A stretch of DNA of 64,000 nt from UBA5336 sp038526245 (GCA_038526245.1 JBCBGZ010000002.1:1-64000), one strand, 5' to 3'. Counted from the stretch's first letter, positions 24,623 to 34,244 are shown. The notes: generated by a model not told the origin, from the sequence alone. Numbers and translations are program-made.

Positions 24623-26804
24623 CACGGCAACCCCAGCAAGAGCGCGAAAGAAGAAGCGCGACCTGATTGAGCTTCCCGAACGGTTTTTGAACCGGGAATT
24701 GTCCTGGCTGCAGTTCAATGAGCGCGTGCTTGAAGAAACCGCCAACCCAGACCATCCGCTTCTGGAACGCCTGCGCTTCCTGTCCATCTCGGCCAGCAAT
24801 CTCGATGAATTCTACATGGTGCGATATGCGGGTCTGCGCGAACAGGTCCGCGCCGGGCTGAACCGTCCCGGCCAGGATGGCCTGACGCCCGCCGAGCAGG
24901 TGGCGCGGATCGAGGATGCGGCGGCAAAGCTCATGGAAGATCAACAGGATCGCTGGCAGGCCCTGCGCCAGGAACTCGCGGATGAGGACATCCATGTCCT
25001 CGGACCGTCAGATCTGAACAAGGCGGATCGTAGCTGGCTGAAAAACCATTTCGAGCTGCACATCTTCCCGATTGTGACGCCCCTCGCGGTCGATCCGGCC
25101 CATCCGTTTCCCTTCATCCCGAACCTTGGATTTGCACTGGCGGTGAACCTGCGTGCGCGGGGCGGAAGCGAGCAGATTACCGGGCTGGTACCCCTGCCCG
25201 CTTTTTCACCTCGCTTCATCCGCTTGCCGGAGGTGAAATCCGGCATCATGCGCTACATTGCGCTGGAAGATGCCCTGCTTCTGTTCCTGGATGTTCTGTA
25301 CCCTGGATACGAGGCAAACGGACATTGCCTGTTCCGCGTCGTGCGCGACAGCGATATCGAAATCGAAGAAGAAGCAGAAGACCTGATCCGGGAGTTTGAA
25401 ATTCTCCTGAAACGGCGCCGTCGGGGCAAGATTGTCCGGATCAAATTCATCCAGGATGGCCCGGCAGACCTGCGCAATTTCATCATTCGCGAGATAGAGG
25501 CCGAACCCCAGGACGTCGTGCTCAGCCAGGGTATTCTGGGCATGGCGCAGCTTTCAGAACTGATCAGCGACAAGCGCCCCGACCTGCTCTTCCCGGCCTT
25601 TGAGCCGCGCTATCCCGAACGGATCCGGGAAATGGGGGGAGACTGCTTTGCAGCGGTCCGCGCCAAGGATATTCTGGTGCACCACCCCTATGAGAGCTTT
25701 GACGTGGTGGTGCAGTTCATCCGCCAGGCCGCGGAAGACCCGAATGTGGTGGCCATCAAGCAGACGCTCTACCGCACGAGCGCGAACTCTCCCATCGTGT
25801 CAGCCCTGATCGAAGCGGCTGAAGCCGGCAAGAACGTGACGGCCCTTGTGGAGATCAAGGCGCGGTTCGACGAGGAAGCGAATCTCAGGCTCGCGCGGGA
25901 TCTCGAGCGTTCGGGTGTGCAGGTTGTCTACGGCTTCATCGAATACAAAACCCACGCCAAGGTCTCACTCGTGGTTCGCCGCGAAGAAGGTGGCCTGCGC
26001 ACTTACACGCATTTCGGAACGGGCAATTACCATCCCCAGACGGCGAAGGTTTATACGGATTTGTCCCTGTTCACAGCCGATGAGGCCCTGGGACGCGATG
26101 CCGGGCGCTTGTTCAACTTCGTAACCGCCTATCGCGAACCGCCCGAACACGGACCGGACTTCGAAAAGATCGCAATGTCGCCGATCGGGCTGGAAGCCCA
26201 TCTGGTCGAGCTCATAGAGACAGAAGCGGCCAATGCACGGGCAGGCAAACCTTCCGGCATCTGGGCCAAGATGAACTCCCTTGTCGACAATGATGTGATT
26301 GACGCGCTGTACCGCGCCAGCGCCGATGGTGTGCCGATCAATCTGGTGGTGCGCGGCATCTGCTGTCTGCGGCCCCAGGTCGAAGGCCTGTCGGAGACCA
26401 TCCATGTGAAGTCCATTGTGGGCCGGTTCCTGGAGCATTCGCGGATTGTCTGCTTCGCCAATGGCCATGAGCTGCCCTCGCGCCACGCAAAAGTCTTCAT
26501 CTCGTCAGCCGACTGGATGCAGCGCAATCTGAAACGCCGGGTAGAGTCCCTGGTACCTGTGCTGAACGAAACCGTGCATCGACAAGTCCTGCACCAGATC
26601 ATGGTGGCCAATCTGAATGACGACCTGCAGAGCTGGGCAATGAACCCCGACGGCAGCTACAGCCGCGTGGATGTGAAAGACCGCGATGCTGCCTTCAGCG
26701 CCCATGCTTATTTCATGGAGAATCCTAGCCTGTCTGGCCGGGGCAGCGCATTGAAAGTCAGCCTACCACCGCGCCTGAATCCTAAGAAGCGATCCAAATC
26801 TTGA
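24615..26804 (+). CDS. ppk: Polyphosphate kinase 1
   Basis: Makes inorganic polyphosphate from ATP reversibly. From MADTATPARARKKKRDL the protein has 729 residues. It contains the N-terminal domain (FLNRELSWLQFNERVLEE), the central block (VLVHHPYESFDVVVQFI-type sequence at about 353-369), and the two catalytic His regions: EYKTHAK with the phospho-accepting His-447, and YTHFGTGNYHPQTAKVYTD. I rejected an upstream in-frame extension beginning at 24495 because it lies within hdaA and lacks family similarity. It is coupled to hdaA upstream and to ppx downstream. Confidence 0.97.
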   Translation: MADTATPARARKKKRDLIELPERFLNRELSWLQFNERVLEETANPDHPLLERLRFLSISASNLDEFYMVRYAGLREQVRAGLNRPGQDGLTPAEQVARIEDAAAKLMEDQQDRWQALRQELADEDIHVLGPSDLNKADRSWLKNHFELHIFPIVTPLAVDPAHPFPFIPNLGFALAVNLRARGGSEQITGLVPLPAFSPRFIRLPEVKSGIMRYIALEDALLLFLDVLYPGYEANGHCLFRVVRDSDIEIEEEAEDLIREFEILLKRRRRGKIVRIKFIQDGPADLRNFIIREIEAEPQDVVLSQGILGMAQLSELISDKRPDLLFPAFEPRYPERIREMGGDCFAAVRAKDILVHHPYESFDVVVQFIRQAAEDPNVVAIKQTLYRTSANSPIVSALIEAAEAGKNVTALVEIKARFDEEANLRLARDLERSGVQVVYGFIEYKTHAKVSLVVRREEGGLRTYTHFGTGNYHPQTAKVYTDLSLFTADEALGRDAGRLFNFVTAYREPPEHGPDFEKIAMSPIGLEAHLVELIETEAANARAGKPSGIWAKMNSLVDNDVIDALYRASADGVPINLVVRGICCLRPQVEGLSETIHVKSIVGRFLEHSRIVCFANGHELPSRHAKVFISSADWMQRNLKRRVESLVPVLNETVHRQVLHQIMVANLNDDLQSWAMNPDGSYSRVDVKDRDAAFSAHAYFMENPSLSGRGSALKVSLPPRLNPKKRSKS

Positions 26805-28273
26805 CGAACCCGACTGCGTCCCGTGTCGGGGTAATCGACATCGGCTCGAACTCGGTACGTCTCGTGATCTTCTCGATCTCGGGCTCGGCCATGTATCCCG
26901 TATTCAACGAAAAGGTCATGGCGGGCCTCGGGCGCGGCATGAACGAGACGGGGCTCTTATCGGCGCCGGGGCGCGTCCTGGCATTGGCCGCGCTGGCCCG
27001 GTTTCGGGCGATACTCAAAGGCCTTGGAGTCAACGAAGTGCGCGCGGTTGCCACCGCTGCGGTTCGGGTCGCCAAGGACGGGCCAGAGTTCGCCCGCGAG
27101 GCCGAGGACATTATCGGCGTACCACTCTCAATTCTTTCGGGCGCGGATGAAGGGCGGTTGTCGGCCCTTGGCGTTGAGGCAGGGTTTCACCAGCCGACTG
27201 GTGTGGTGGCGGATCTGGGCGGCTCCAGCCTCGAACTCTTCGGCTTGGGGCCCGAGGCTGGAACCGGAGAAACCCACATGTTGGGTCCGCTCGCCCTCGG
27301 CGGAGATGGCAACGACAGCGACGACGCTATCCGGGCCAATGTCAGCGAAATCCTCGCAAATTCAGTCCACGTAGCCAGTGGTACGAGCGACATCTATGCG
27401 GTTGGGGGCGCTTGGCGCGCGTTTGCAAAGATTGCCATGCGCCAGAGTGATTACCCCCTCCATGTGCTGCACGGTTATTGCCTCTCGCCAAGGGATATCT
27501 CGGAGACCACGCGACACATCCTGAAACACAAAGGGGAGAAGAGCCTGTCCGAAGTTGCCGGGCGGCGGGCGGCAAAGCTGCATCTGACCTCCATCGTGTT
27601 GGATGAGCTTGTACGCGCCAGCCGCGCCGAGCGTATTGTCATTTCATCTTACGGATTGCGAGAAGGTGTGGTCGCCGAACGCTTGGGTCTTGCAACGGAA
27701 GACAGCCTGGCGAACGGCCTTGCCGCCTTTGGCGGCCTGAACCCCTACGAGCAGAGCTTCAGCGAGGCGCTCTACAGCTTCACCCGCCCGGTCTTCGACG
27801 AAAAAACACCGGCATTTGACAGCTGGGAGGCAGAGAACCGGCTGCATCGCGCGGCCTGCCTGCTGGTTGACACGGCGGGTCGTTATCACCCCGACCATCG
27901 CCATGACATGGCGTTCGAGAAGACGCTCTACGCCCCCCTGTCAGGCGTCTCCCACACGGAACGGGTGTTTCTCGCCGCCGCGGTCGGGTGGCGATACTCC
28001 CGGCGCTTCAGCGTGCCCAAACCGCTGGCCAGTCTTTTGTCAGCGAAACATCTGCGCCGGGCCCGACAAGTCGGTCATGCCATGCGCCTGGGTACGGTCC
28101 TTTCGGGGCGGTCTGCGGACATTCTGGGCAATGCCAGACTGGAGCGCAGGCATCAAAGGCTCGTCCTTTGCCTGCCACGCAGCGACGCCGCTATGGTTTC
28201 TGAAACTGTTGAGCGGCGCCTGAACCAAACGGCAGACATCCTCGATTTAAGCCCTGCCGTATCGCTCTACTAG
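26801..28273 (+). CDS. ppx: Exopolyphosphatase, Ppx/GppA family
   Basis: Removes terminal phosphate from polyphosphate (or from pppGpp in GppA-type members); belongs to the actin/hsp70-like ATPase fold. The phosphate-1 motif is GVIDIGSNSVRLV, followed by ATAAVRVAKDG and the second phosphate loop GVVADLGGSSLELF. The 490-residue length includes the C-terminal HD-like helical domain. The start is a TTG at 26801 overlapping the ppk stop codon; the next possible start would remove the essential first motif. Synthesis and breakdown of polyphosphate are thus encoded in one operon. The operon ends at a strong hairpin just downstream. Confidence 0.93.
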   Translation: MTNPTASRVGVIDIGSNSVRLVIFSISGSAMYPVFNEKVMAGLGRGMNETGLLSAPGRVLALAALARFRAILKGLGVNEVRAVATAAVRVAKDGPEFAREAEDIIGVPLSILSGADEGRLSALGVEAGFHQPTGVVADLGGSSLELFGLGPEAGTGETHMLGPLALGGDGNDSDDAIRANVSEILANSVHVASGTSDIYAVGGAWRAFAKIAMRQSDYPLHVLHGYCLSPRDISETTRHILKHKGEKSLSEVAGRRAAKLHLTSIVLDELVRASRAERIVISSYGLREGVVAERLGLATEDSLANGLAAFGGLNPYEQSFSEALYSFTRPVFDEKTPAFDSWEAENRLHRAACLLVDTAGRYHPDHRHDMAFEKTLYAPLSGVSHTERVFLAAAVGWRYSRRFSVPKPLASLLSAKHLRRARQVGHAMRLGTVLSGRSADILGNARLERRHQRLVLCLPRSDAAMVSETVERRLNQTADILDLSPAVSLY

Positions 28274-28287
28274 TGTGACCTGAAACA

Positions 28288-28312
28288 GGGAGACGCAGTG
28301 TTCGCGTCTCCC
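28288..28312. terminator. Hairpin between ppx and the RTX gene
   Basis: GGGAGACGC (28288-28296) and GCGTCTCCC (28304-28312) form a perfect 9-bp stem with a 7-base loop. It sits between two converging genes and could terminate both. No long U-tract follows on either strand. Confidence 0.7.
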
Positions 28313-28343
28313 AATCGGTCAGTGGTCTTTTGATCGACCAGAC

Positions 28344-28898
28344 TTACAGGATGAAATCGTCCGGCGTGAAATTGTCGAACGCCATGCCTTCCAGGTGCAC
28401 GACTGGCGAGGCTGGAAGCCCGGTTGCCGTATCCACCATGTAGAACATGACGCCGGTGCCGGAGTCCCAGTAAGAAATATCGTGGTCTTTGGTGTCGAGG
28501 CTATAGGCAGAGAAGTCGAGCATGTCGACGCCGTCTTCAAAGTCAGTGATGCGGACATAGTTACGGCCGGCCGAGAGGAGGCCGAATTCGAAGACGTCTG
28601 CGCCTGCACCGCCTGTGAACACATCGTTTCCGCCGGACCAGACCAGCGTGTCGGCGCCCCGGCCACCGTCCAGAATGTCGTCGCCTGCACCGCCATCAAG
28701 CGTATCGCGGCCACCGCCCCCCTTGAGCGTGTCGGCACCGTTGCCGCCGTTCAGCGTGTCTTTGCCGCCGCCGCCCTTGAGCAGGTCGTCGCCGTCGCCG
28801 CCGTTGAGGATGTCATCCCCACCCCGGCCAAGCAGTTTGTCATTCTGATTTGTTCCGTTGAGAGTCTCGTCGGAACTGTTTCCCCGAATTGTAGGCAT
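28344..28898 (-). CDS. Small RTX (hemolysin-type calcium-binding) repeat protein
   Basis: A 184-residue protein with about ten glycine/aspartate nonapeptides of the GGxGxDxLx type (GGDGDDLLKGGGGKDTLNGGNGADTL and so on, residues about 20-90). These form a calcium-bound parallel beta roll. A C-terminal segment (about 100-184, with VFEFGLLSAGRNYVRITDFEDGVDMLDFS) resembles the M10-type serralysin C-terminal domain and would hold an uncleaved type I secretion signal. There is no catalytic domain. ATG 28898 is preceded by AAGGGA. No type I secretion genes are in the window, so export needs a transporter encoded elsewhere. Confidence 0.88.
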   Translation of the reverse strand: MPTIRGNSSDETLNGTNQNDKLLGRGGDDILNGGDGDDLLKGGGGKDTLNGGNGADTLKGGGGRDTLDGGAGDDILDGGRGADTLVWSGGNDVFTGGAGADVFEFGLLSAGRNYVRITDFEDGVDMLDFSAYSLDTKDHDISYWDSGTGVMFYMVDTATGLPASPVVHLEGMAFDNFTPDDFIL

Positions 28899-28961
28899 GT
28901 CGCGTCCCTTTCTGTGATAAACGACACGCAACTTATTGAGATTATTCGCTTTTTAAGTAAG

Positions 28962-28977
28962 CCCCGAAGAAGCGGGG
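28962..28977 (-). terminator. Possible terminator of the Entner-Doudoroff operon
   Basis: Read on the minus strand: CCCCG, loop CTTCTT, CGGGG, then CTTACTTAAAAA. The stem is only 5 bp but GC-only, and it lies about 110 bases after the glk stop codon. The rest of the 28899-29085 gap shows only short imperfect inverted repeats. Confidence 0.45.
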
Positions 28978-29085
28978 ACCCCTCACACGGGTTTACCAAA
29001 CCAACCCCATGAAGACGGGATGGTTTTAACCACCAAGATGTGCGTCACTGAATCAGGTGTCTCACCCTGAAACAGACGCGCGTTT

Positions 29086-30144
29086 CTACGCGTCCGCCAG
29101 ATAATCGAACAACAGCGCGGCGGCCCCTTTCAAAGGCGCGTCGTGATTCATCAGGACGCGCACGGGTACGTCCTTCATGAAGGGGGTTTCGCTGCCACGC
29201 TCACGGAAACGGGCCGCGGCTTCGGGATGCTTCAGCCAGCTTGGCATACGCTCGGCCACTCCGCCCGTCAGCACGACCCCGCCCTGACCGCCATTGATCA
29301 GAACGACATCCCCGGCCGCACCCATGATCGCGCGCGCGCGTAGCAGGCAAGTCTCGACACAGACCGGGTCGCCCGCCCCGGCGCGTCCAAGTATGTCTGC
29401 CGCAGATAAGTCCTCGCGTGGCTTTTCGTGCAGGTCGCTGATGATATCGAATACGGGCTTGAGCCACTCGCCAGACACCACCATTTCGGTGGAAACATGG
29501 TGGCAGTCGGCAGGCAGGCCGTGGGCCCTGAAAATGTCTTGCGCCTTCTCGCAAAGGGGCAAGCGAGCCGCCAACTCTGCCTCGCGCACCGTGCGGGCAG
29601 CATAGGCGGCATGCCCCCCCTGACCCGTAATGGGCAGATACCGACCCGCCGGCGTGACGGCGAGGGTGGCGACGCCAAATCCTGTGCCGGGTCCAGTCAC
29701 CACAATGGGGGCGCCGGGCCGCGATGTTCCCGACAGAATTTCAACGAAGTCTTCGTCGGGCATTTCTGGAACGGCGCGTGCCATGGCCGCAAAGTCATTC
29801 ACCAGTGTCGCGGACGCCAGACCAAACCGGGCCGCCAGGGATTCAGGACGAATGCGAGGCCAATAATTGCGATTGGTCATCAGCACGGACCCGTCGGGCT
29901 CTGGCGGACCAGCCAGCGCAAAGAGCGCTTCCTGTCCCGAAGGGTCTATGCCGGTTTCCTCGATATAGGTGGCCAGGGCGTCGTCGAAGGATTTGAACAG
30001 GGGCTTCGGCACCTGTCCCTGGGCGTCCTTCACCTCGGAGTACTTGCGTTGACCCTCAAGCTCTACGCCGGCCTCGGTCAGGCGGGCGGTGGCGAAGCGC
30101 AGGCTCGTGCCGCCTGCATCGCCGACAATGACTCGGCCAATCAC
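29086..30144 (-). CDS. glk: Glucokinase
   Basis: Phosphorylates glucose to glucose 6-phosphate with ATP. The ATP-binding loop is VIVGDAGGTSLRFA, the second loop is VVTGPGTGFGVATL, and the sugar-binding region includes TLVNDFAAMA and PITGQGGHAAYAA; INGGQGGVVLTGGVAERM is the adenosine loop. It has 352 residues, of the bacterial Glk (not ROK) type. The start overlaps the edd stop by 4 bases, making it the last gene of zwf-pgl-edd-glk. Confidence 0.95.
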   Translation of the reverse strand: MIGRVIVGDAGGTSLRFATARLTEAGVELEGQRKYSEVKDAQGQVPKPLFKSFDDALATYIEETGIDPSGQEALFALAGPPEPDGSVLMTNRNYWPRIRPESLAARFGLASATLVNDFAAMARAVPEMPDEDFVEILSGTSRPGAPIVVTGPGTGFGVATLAVTPAGRYLPITGQGGHAAYAARTVREAELAARLPLCEKAQDIFRAHGLPADCHHVSTEMVVSGEWLKPVFDIISDLHEKPREDLSAADILGRAGAGDPVCVETCLLRARAIMGAAGDVVLINGGQGGVVLTGGVAERMPSWLKHPEAAARFRERGSETPFMKDVPVRVLMNHDAPLKGAAALLFDYLADA

Positions 30145-31976
30145 GCCCCGGCTCCCGGCATGAAAAAATCGAACAGGGATGCGCCGGTCTCCGTTTCGGC
30201 TGCGCCTGCACGGAAAGCACCAAACATCTCGCGTCCAAGGCCCATATGGGACTGGTTCGGCCGGAAGGGCGTCGGAGACCGTCCTTCAAACTCGCGCTCA
30301 TCTACATGGAGTTCCAAGGCACCGGTCTCGCAATCCACGCGGATAACATCGCCGTCCTGGACACGGGCGAGCGGCCCGCCCCGCGCGGCCTCCGGACCAA
30401 CATGTATTGCCGAGGGCACCTTGCCTGACGCGCCGGACATACGCCCGTCGGTCACCAGTGCAACCTTCCGACCGGCATCCTGAAGCGCGCCGAGCACGGG
30501 AGACAGGGAGTGCAGTTCCGGCATGCCGTTCGCCGATGGCCCCTGGAAGCGGACCACGGCGACGAAATCCTTGTCCAATTGTCCTGCCTTATGCGCTTCC
30601 TTGAGCGCGTCCTGGCTATCGAAGACGATCGCTGGCGCTTCCACGATGCGGTTTTCCGGCTTCACGGCGGACGCTTTCGTCACGCCGCGTCCAAGCGGGC
30701 CATCCATGAGGCGCAAGCCACCATCGGCGCTGAATGGATCTGAGACGGGGCGTAGAATATCGATATCACCGCTAACCTTAGGCGACTCACGCCACTTCAG
30801 AGTATCGCCATCCAACCAGGGCTCCTGGCTGTAGGCGCTGATGGGACCGGAAATGCCTGCCGCGTCGCCGACCATCAATCCGGCCTCGACCAGTTCGCGC
30901 ACCACAAAACCCATACCACCAGCAGCGTGGAAATGGTTCACGTCCGCCACGCCATTAGGATAAATGCGGCAGAGCAGCGGTGTGACAGCGCTGAGGTCCG
31001 CGAAATCGTCCAGCGTGATCTGTATGCCCGCCGAAGCCGCCATGGCGGGAATGTGCAGGGCATGATTGGTCGACCCGCCCGTGGCCATGAGGCCCACAAT
31101 GCCATTTACGATGGAGCGGGCATCAATGATCTCACCCATGGGTGTGTAGTCGCCCTTGATCGTCATCGCCGCTGCGCGTTGGACCGCTGCGCGCGTGAGG
31201 GCCTCCCGCAAGGGCGTGCCGGGATTGACGAAGGCCGCACCGGGCAGGTGCAGCCCCATGACTTCCATCAGCATTTGGTTGGAATTCGCCGTGCCGTAGA
31301 AGGTACACGTGCCTGGGCTGTGATAGCTCTCGGCTTCCGCCTTGAGCAGAACGTCACGCCCGACTTTTCCCTGGGCGAATTCCTGCCGGATACGCGCCTT
31401 TTCGGGGTTTGGCAGACCTGATGGCATGGGCCCTGCCGGGATGAACACATGGGGCAGCCAGCCGAAACGCAGCGCAGCGATCACAAGGCCTGGGATAATC
31501 TTGTCGCATACACCCAAGTGCACGGCCGCATCGTAGGCGTCGTGGCTCAGCGAAACGGCCGACGCGAGCGCAATCACATCGCGCGAGAAGAGCGACAGCT
31601 CCATCCCGTCCTGGCCCTGGGTAACGCCGTCACACATGGCGGGCACGCCGCCGGACACCTGCGCGGTGGCGTTTACCTCGCGCGCAGCCTGGCGAATGAT
31701 TTCGGGATAATGCTCAAACGGTGCATGGGCCGAGAGCATATCATTGTAGCTGGTGATGATACCGATATTAGGCCATTCGGCGCCGAGCAGCTGGGCCTTG
31801 TCCATGACGGCGCAGCCTGCGCTGGCATGGGCCTGGTTGCCTTCGGTCAATCGTTTGCGGGCGAAGCCATCGGGCTTTCGGGCGCGGATGAGGTCGAAAT
31901 ACGCCGCGCGGGTGTCGCGCGAGCGGTCTTCGATGCGCGCAAGGACTTCGGCAACTTTGGGATGCAGTGTCGTCAT
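30141..31976 (-). CDS. edd: 6-Phosphogluconate dehydratase
   Basis: Converts 6-phosphogluconate to KDPG, the first committed step of the Entner-Doudoroff pathway, using a 4Fe-4S cluster. Its 611 residues match the IlvD/Edd family, with characteristic blocks SGGVPAMCDGVTQGQDGMELSLFSRDVIA, ANSNQMLMEVMGLHLPGAAFVNP, ATGGSTNHALHIPAMA and VTDGRMSGASGKVPSAIHVGPEA. The mid-length and the phosphogluconate-type block TCTFYGTANSNQ distinguish it from dihydroxy-acid dehydratase. Four-base overlaps join it to pgl upstream and glk downstream. Confidence 0.97.
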   Translation of the reverse strand: MTTLHPKVAEVLARIEDRSRDTRAAYFDLIRARKPDGFARKRLTEGNQAHASAGCAVMDKAQLLGAEWPNIGIITSYNDMLSAHAPFEHYPEIIRQAAREVNATAQVSGGVPAMCDGVTQGQDGMELSLFSRDVIALASAVSLSHDAYDAAVHLGVCDKIIPGLVIAALRFGWLPHVFIPAGPMPSGLPNPEKARIRQEFAQGKVGRDVLLKAEAESYHSPGTCTFYGTANSNQMLMEVMGLHLPGAAFVNPGTPLREALTRAAVQRAAAMTIKGDYTPMGEIIDARSIVNGIVGLMATGGSTNHALHIPAMAASAGIQITLDDFADLSAVTPLLCRIYPNGVADVNHFHAAGGMGFVVRELVEAGLMVGDAAGISGPISAYSQEPWLDGDTLKWRESPKVSGDIDILRPVSDPFSADGGLRLMDGPLGRGVTKASAVKPENRIVEAPAIVFDSQDALKEAHKAGQLDKDFVAVVRFQGPSANGMPELHSLSPVLGALQDAGRKVALVTDGRMSGASGKVPSAIHVGPEAARGGPLARVQDGDVIRVDCETGALELHVDEREFEGRSPTPFRPNQSHMGLGREMFGAFRAGAAETETGASLFDFFMPGAGA

Positions 31977-32674
31977 GGGGCCCAGACCTTTACGAGCCGG
32001 TCGCCAAGTAGGCGTTCGGCATGGTGGATGGGAAGAACAGCAGATCGATTTTCCAGCACGGCGCGTTTTTCATCGCCGGTGATGTAGAGAATGGCGAGAG
32101 ACGACTGCGAGAGCGCCGCGCCCGTGAGTGTCAGCCGATAAGGCGTAGTGCCTTCCGCGACCTGCGAACCTGTTGCGTCGACAGGAACGACCCAATCAAC
32201 CGCGTCCTCGGACATGACGTCTTCGATGCCCTCCAGGCCGGGAAACCAGCTGGCTGTGTGCCCGTCGCCGCCCATGCCCAGCAGGGTGACAGGTTTTGTC
32301 CCGAAGGCCTGCCTGTAGGCGTGGTCAGCCGGCGCGGCATCGGCCTCATGGGTTTCGCCTGCCCTGAACATGGGCACAAATTCCGCCTGCTCAGCGTGGT
32401 CTACGAGCAAGCTCTGCTTGACGAGTTGAGCGTTGGAGCGTGCGTCTGTCTCCGGAACCCATCGCTCGTCCACAAGACCGACTTTGACGGATCCCCACGT
32501 CAGCGAAGTCTTGGAGAGGCGTTCGAAAACCGGGCCCGGCGTTGACCCGCCCGACAACCAGAGACCTGCTGCAGCCTCCAGACAAAGAGACTGCCGGAGC
32601 GCGCCCTCCATCAGGGCAGCGACATAGTCTGCCGCCGCGTCCCGGGTCTCGAATGTGACCAAGGCGCCGCTCAT
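31973..32674 (-). CDS. pgl: 6-Phosphogluconolactonase
   Basis: Hydrolyses 6-phosphogluconolactone from Zwf to 6-phosphogluconate. A glucosamine-6-phosphate isomerase/6PGL-fold protein of 233 residues: LWLSGGSTPGPVFERL, VGLVDERWVPETDARSNAQLVKQSLL and LLGMGGDGHTASWFPG are the family motifs. I chose the ATG at 32674 because it makes an exact ATGA overlap with zwf; an alternative start four codons upstream is inside zwf and adds nothing conserved. Confidence 0.95.
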   Translation of the reverse strand: MSGALVTFETRDAAADYVAALMEGALRQSLCLEAAAGLWLSGGSTPGPVFERLSKTSLTWGSVKVGLVDERWVPETDARSNAQLVKQSLLVDHAEQAEFVPMFRAGETHEADAAPADHAYRQAFGTKPVTLLGMGGDGHTASWFPGLEGIEDVMSEDAVDWVVPVDATGSQVAEGTTPYRLTLTGAALSQSSLAILYITGDEKRAVLENRSAVLPIHHAERLLGDRLVKVWAP

Positions 32675-34134
32675 CCTTCCCACCATTTCCGGTCATCACG
32701 GTCCATCATCAAGGCAGCGGATACGGGCCCATCTGTTCCAGCCGCGTAGGCTTCCGGCGTCACATCGGCCTCGCCCCAGGCCGCGATGAGTTCATCAATC
32801 CATTCCCAGGCGGCCTCGACCTCGTCGCGGCGCATGAACAGGGCAAGGTTGCCTCGCACGACATCCATCAAGAGCCGCTCATAGGCATCCGGATAACGCA
32901 CGGTGAAGTTTTCCGCATAGGAGAGGTTGAGCGGGAGGGATTTGATGCGAAGGCCGCCGGGTCCCGGTTCCTTGATCTGTATGAAAAGGCGCACGCCTTC
33001 ATCGGGCTGCAGCCGGATGATTAGCTTGTTTGCCTGGGTCGAGGCGCCTTCGAAGATGGAGTGCGGCACGGCCTTGAACTGAATTACAATGTCCGAGCGC
33101 CGCGACGCCATGCGCTTTCCCGTGCGCATGTAGAAAGGCACGCCCGCCCAGCGCCAGTTTGCAATGGCGGCTTTCACCGCAACATAGGTTTCCGTGTCGC
33201 TTTCCGCGCCTTCGCCCAGCTCTTCTGTGTAACTCTGGGCCGGCTCGCCTTTCACGATCCCGGCGCCATACTGGCCACGCACCGTGGTCTTTGCAGCATC
33301 CTCGCGGGTGATCGGTTTGAGCGCTTTCAGCACCTTGATCTTCTCGGTGCGGATATCGTCTCCATCCATGGAGCCGGGAGGTTCCATCGCGATCAGGCAG
33401 AGAAGCTGGAGCATGTGGTTCTGGACCATGTCCCGCAACGCGCCCGACTTGTCATAGTATCCCGCGCGGCCCGCGACAGAGAGATCTTCGGCCACCGTGA
33501 TCTGGACGTGATCGATCGAGCCGCGGTTCCAGACCGGCTCCAGCAACCTGTTTGCAAAGCGCAGCACCATCAGATTCTGCACCGTCTCTTTGCCGAGATA
33601 GTGGTCGATACGGTAAATCTGGCTCTCATCAAAATGGGCGCAGACGCCCGCATTGATTTCCTGGGCTGACGCCAGATCCGTACCGATCGGTTTTTCCAAC
33701 ACGACGCGCGTCTCGGGCGTGACCAATCCAGCATCGTCAGCAGCCGCGCAAATGTCCACGTAGAGGCGCGGTGCGGTGGCCAGGTAAAATACGCGGACAT
33801 GCTCCTTGCCCGACAGTTTCCGTTTCAGGCCTTTCCAGTCCGCATTGGGATCGGTCGCGTCCAATTCCTGATAGTCGAGAAGCGCAGCAAAGGCGTCCCA
33901 CTTCTCCGGGTCCCAGCCCTCCCCTGTATTGGTTTCGCAAGCCTCGCGCGCAAATGCGATATACTCTTTCTTCGTCATCGCGCTGCGCGCCGAGCCGATG
34001 ATGCGACTTGTTTCAGGGATTTGCCCATCGAGCCAACGGTGGAACAGGGCGGGCAGAAGCTTGCGTTGGGACAAATCCCCCGTGCCGCCGAAAATTACGA
34101 TCTCGAATGGATCAACGGGAATGAACTTTGCCAT
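32671..34134 (-). CDS. zwf: Glucose-6-phosphate 1-dehydrogenase
   Basis: Oxidises glucose 6-phosphate with NAD(P)+. From MAKFIPVDPFEIVIFGGTGDLSQRKLLPALF (dinucleotide loop GGTGDLSQRK) the protein has 487 residues. The substrate signature RIDHYLGKETVQN carries the catalytic His. An upstream extension to 34224 is rejected since the family N-terminus begins at 34134. It is the first gene of the zwf-pgl-edd-glk operon, and its promoter region is shared with the divergent eda gene. An Entner-Doudoroff route is the usual glucose pathway in this group. Confidence 0.97.
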   Translation of the reverse strand: MAKFIPVDPFEIVIFGGTGDLSQRKLLPALFHRWLDGQIPETSRIIGSARSAMTKKEYIAFAREACETNTGEGWDPEKWDAFAALLDYQELDATDPNADWKGLKRKLSGKEHVRVFYLATAPRLYVDICAAADDAGLVTPETRVVLEKPIGTDLASAQEINAGVCAHFDESQIYRIDHYLGKETVQNLMVLRFANRLLEPVWNRGSIDHVQITVAEDLSVAGRAGYYDKSGALRDMVQNHMLQLLCLIAMEPPGSMDGDDIRTEKIKVLKALKPITREDAAKTTVRGQYGAGIVKGEPAQSYTEELGEGAESDTETYVAVKAAIANWRWAGVPFYMRTGKRMASRRSDIVIQFKAVPHSIFEGASTQANKLIIRLQPDEGVRLFIQIKEPGPGGLRIKSLPLNLSYAENFTVRYPDAYERLLMDVVRGNLALFMRRDEVEAAWEWIDELIAAWGEADVTPEAYAAGTDGPVSAALMMDRDDRKWWEG

Positions 34135-34215
34135 ACCGGGGCCCCGCTTGGTCGTCTTTTGAGCCTTGCACGTCGCATCAGGCCTTGCGCGCAGCAACAC
34201 GACGCAATTCAATGT

Positions 34216-34244
34216 GTTTTGCAAGGTTTTGCAGGTGTTTTCGG
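34216..34244. promoter_or_regulatory. Helically phased GTTTTGCA repeats between zwf and eda
   Basis: GTTTTGCA occurs at 34216-34223 and 34226-34233, and a related GTTTTCGG at 34237-34244, spaced 10 and 11 bases apart. They lie about 82 bases before the zwf start and 100 before the eda start, inside the 208-base divergent spacer. Repeats at one-turn spacing are typical of cooperative regulator binding. They do not resemble the HexR site I remember. Confidence 0.4.

Noticed and set aside
28400..28860. Dense short repeats resembling a CRISPR-like or tandem array
   Set aside because: They encode the RTX nonapeptides of one protein on the minus strand; units vary and have no spacers.
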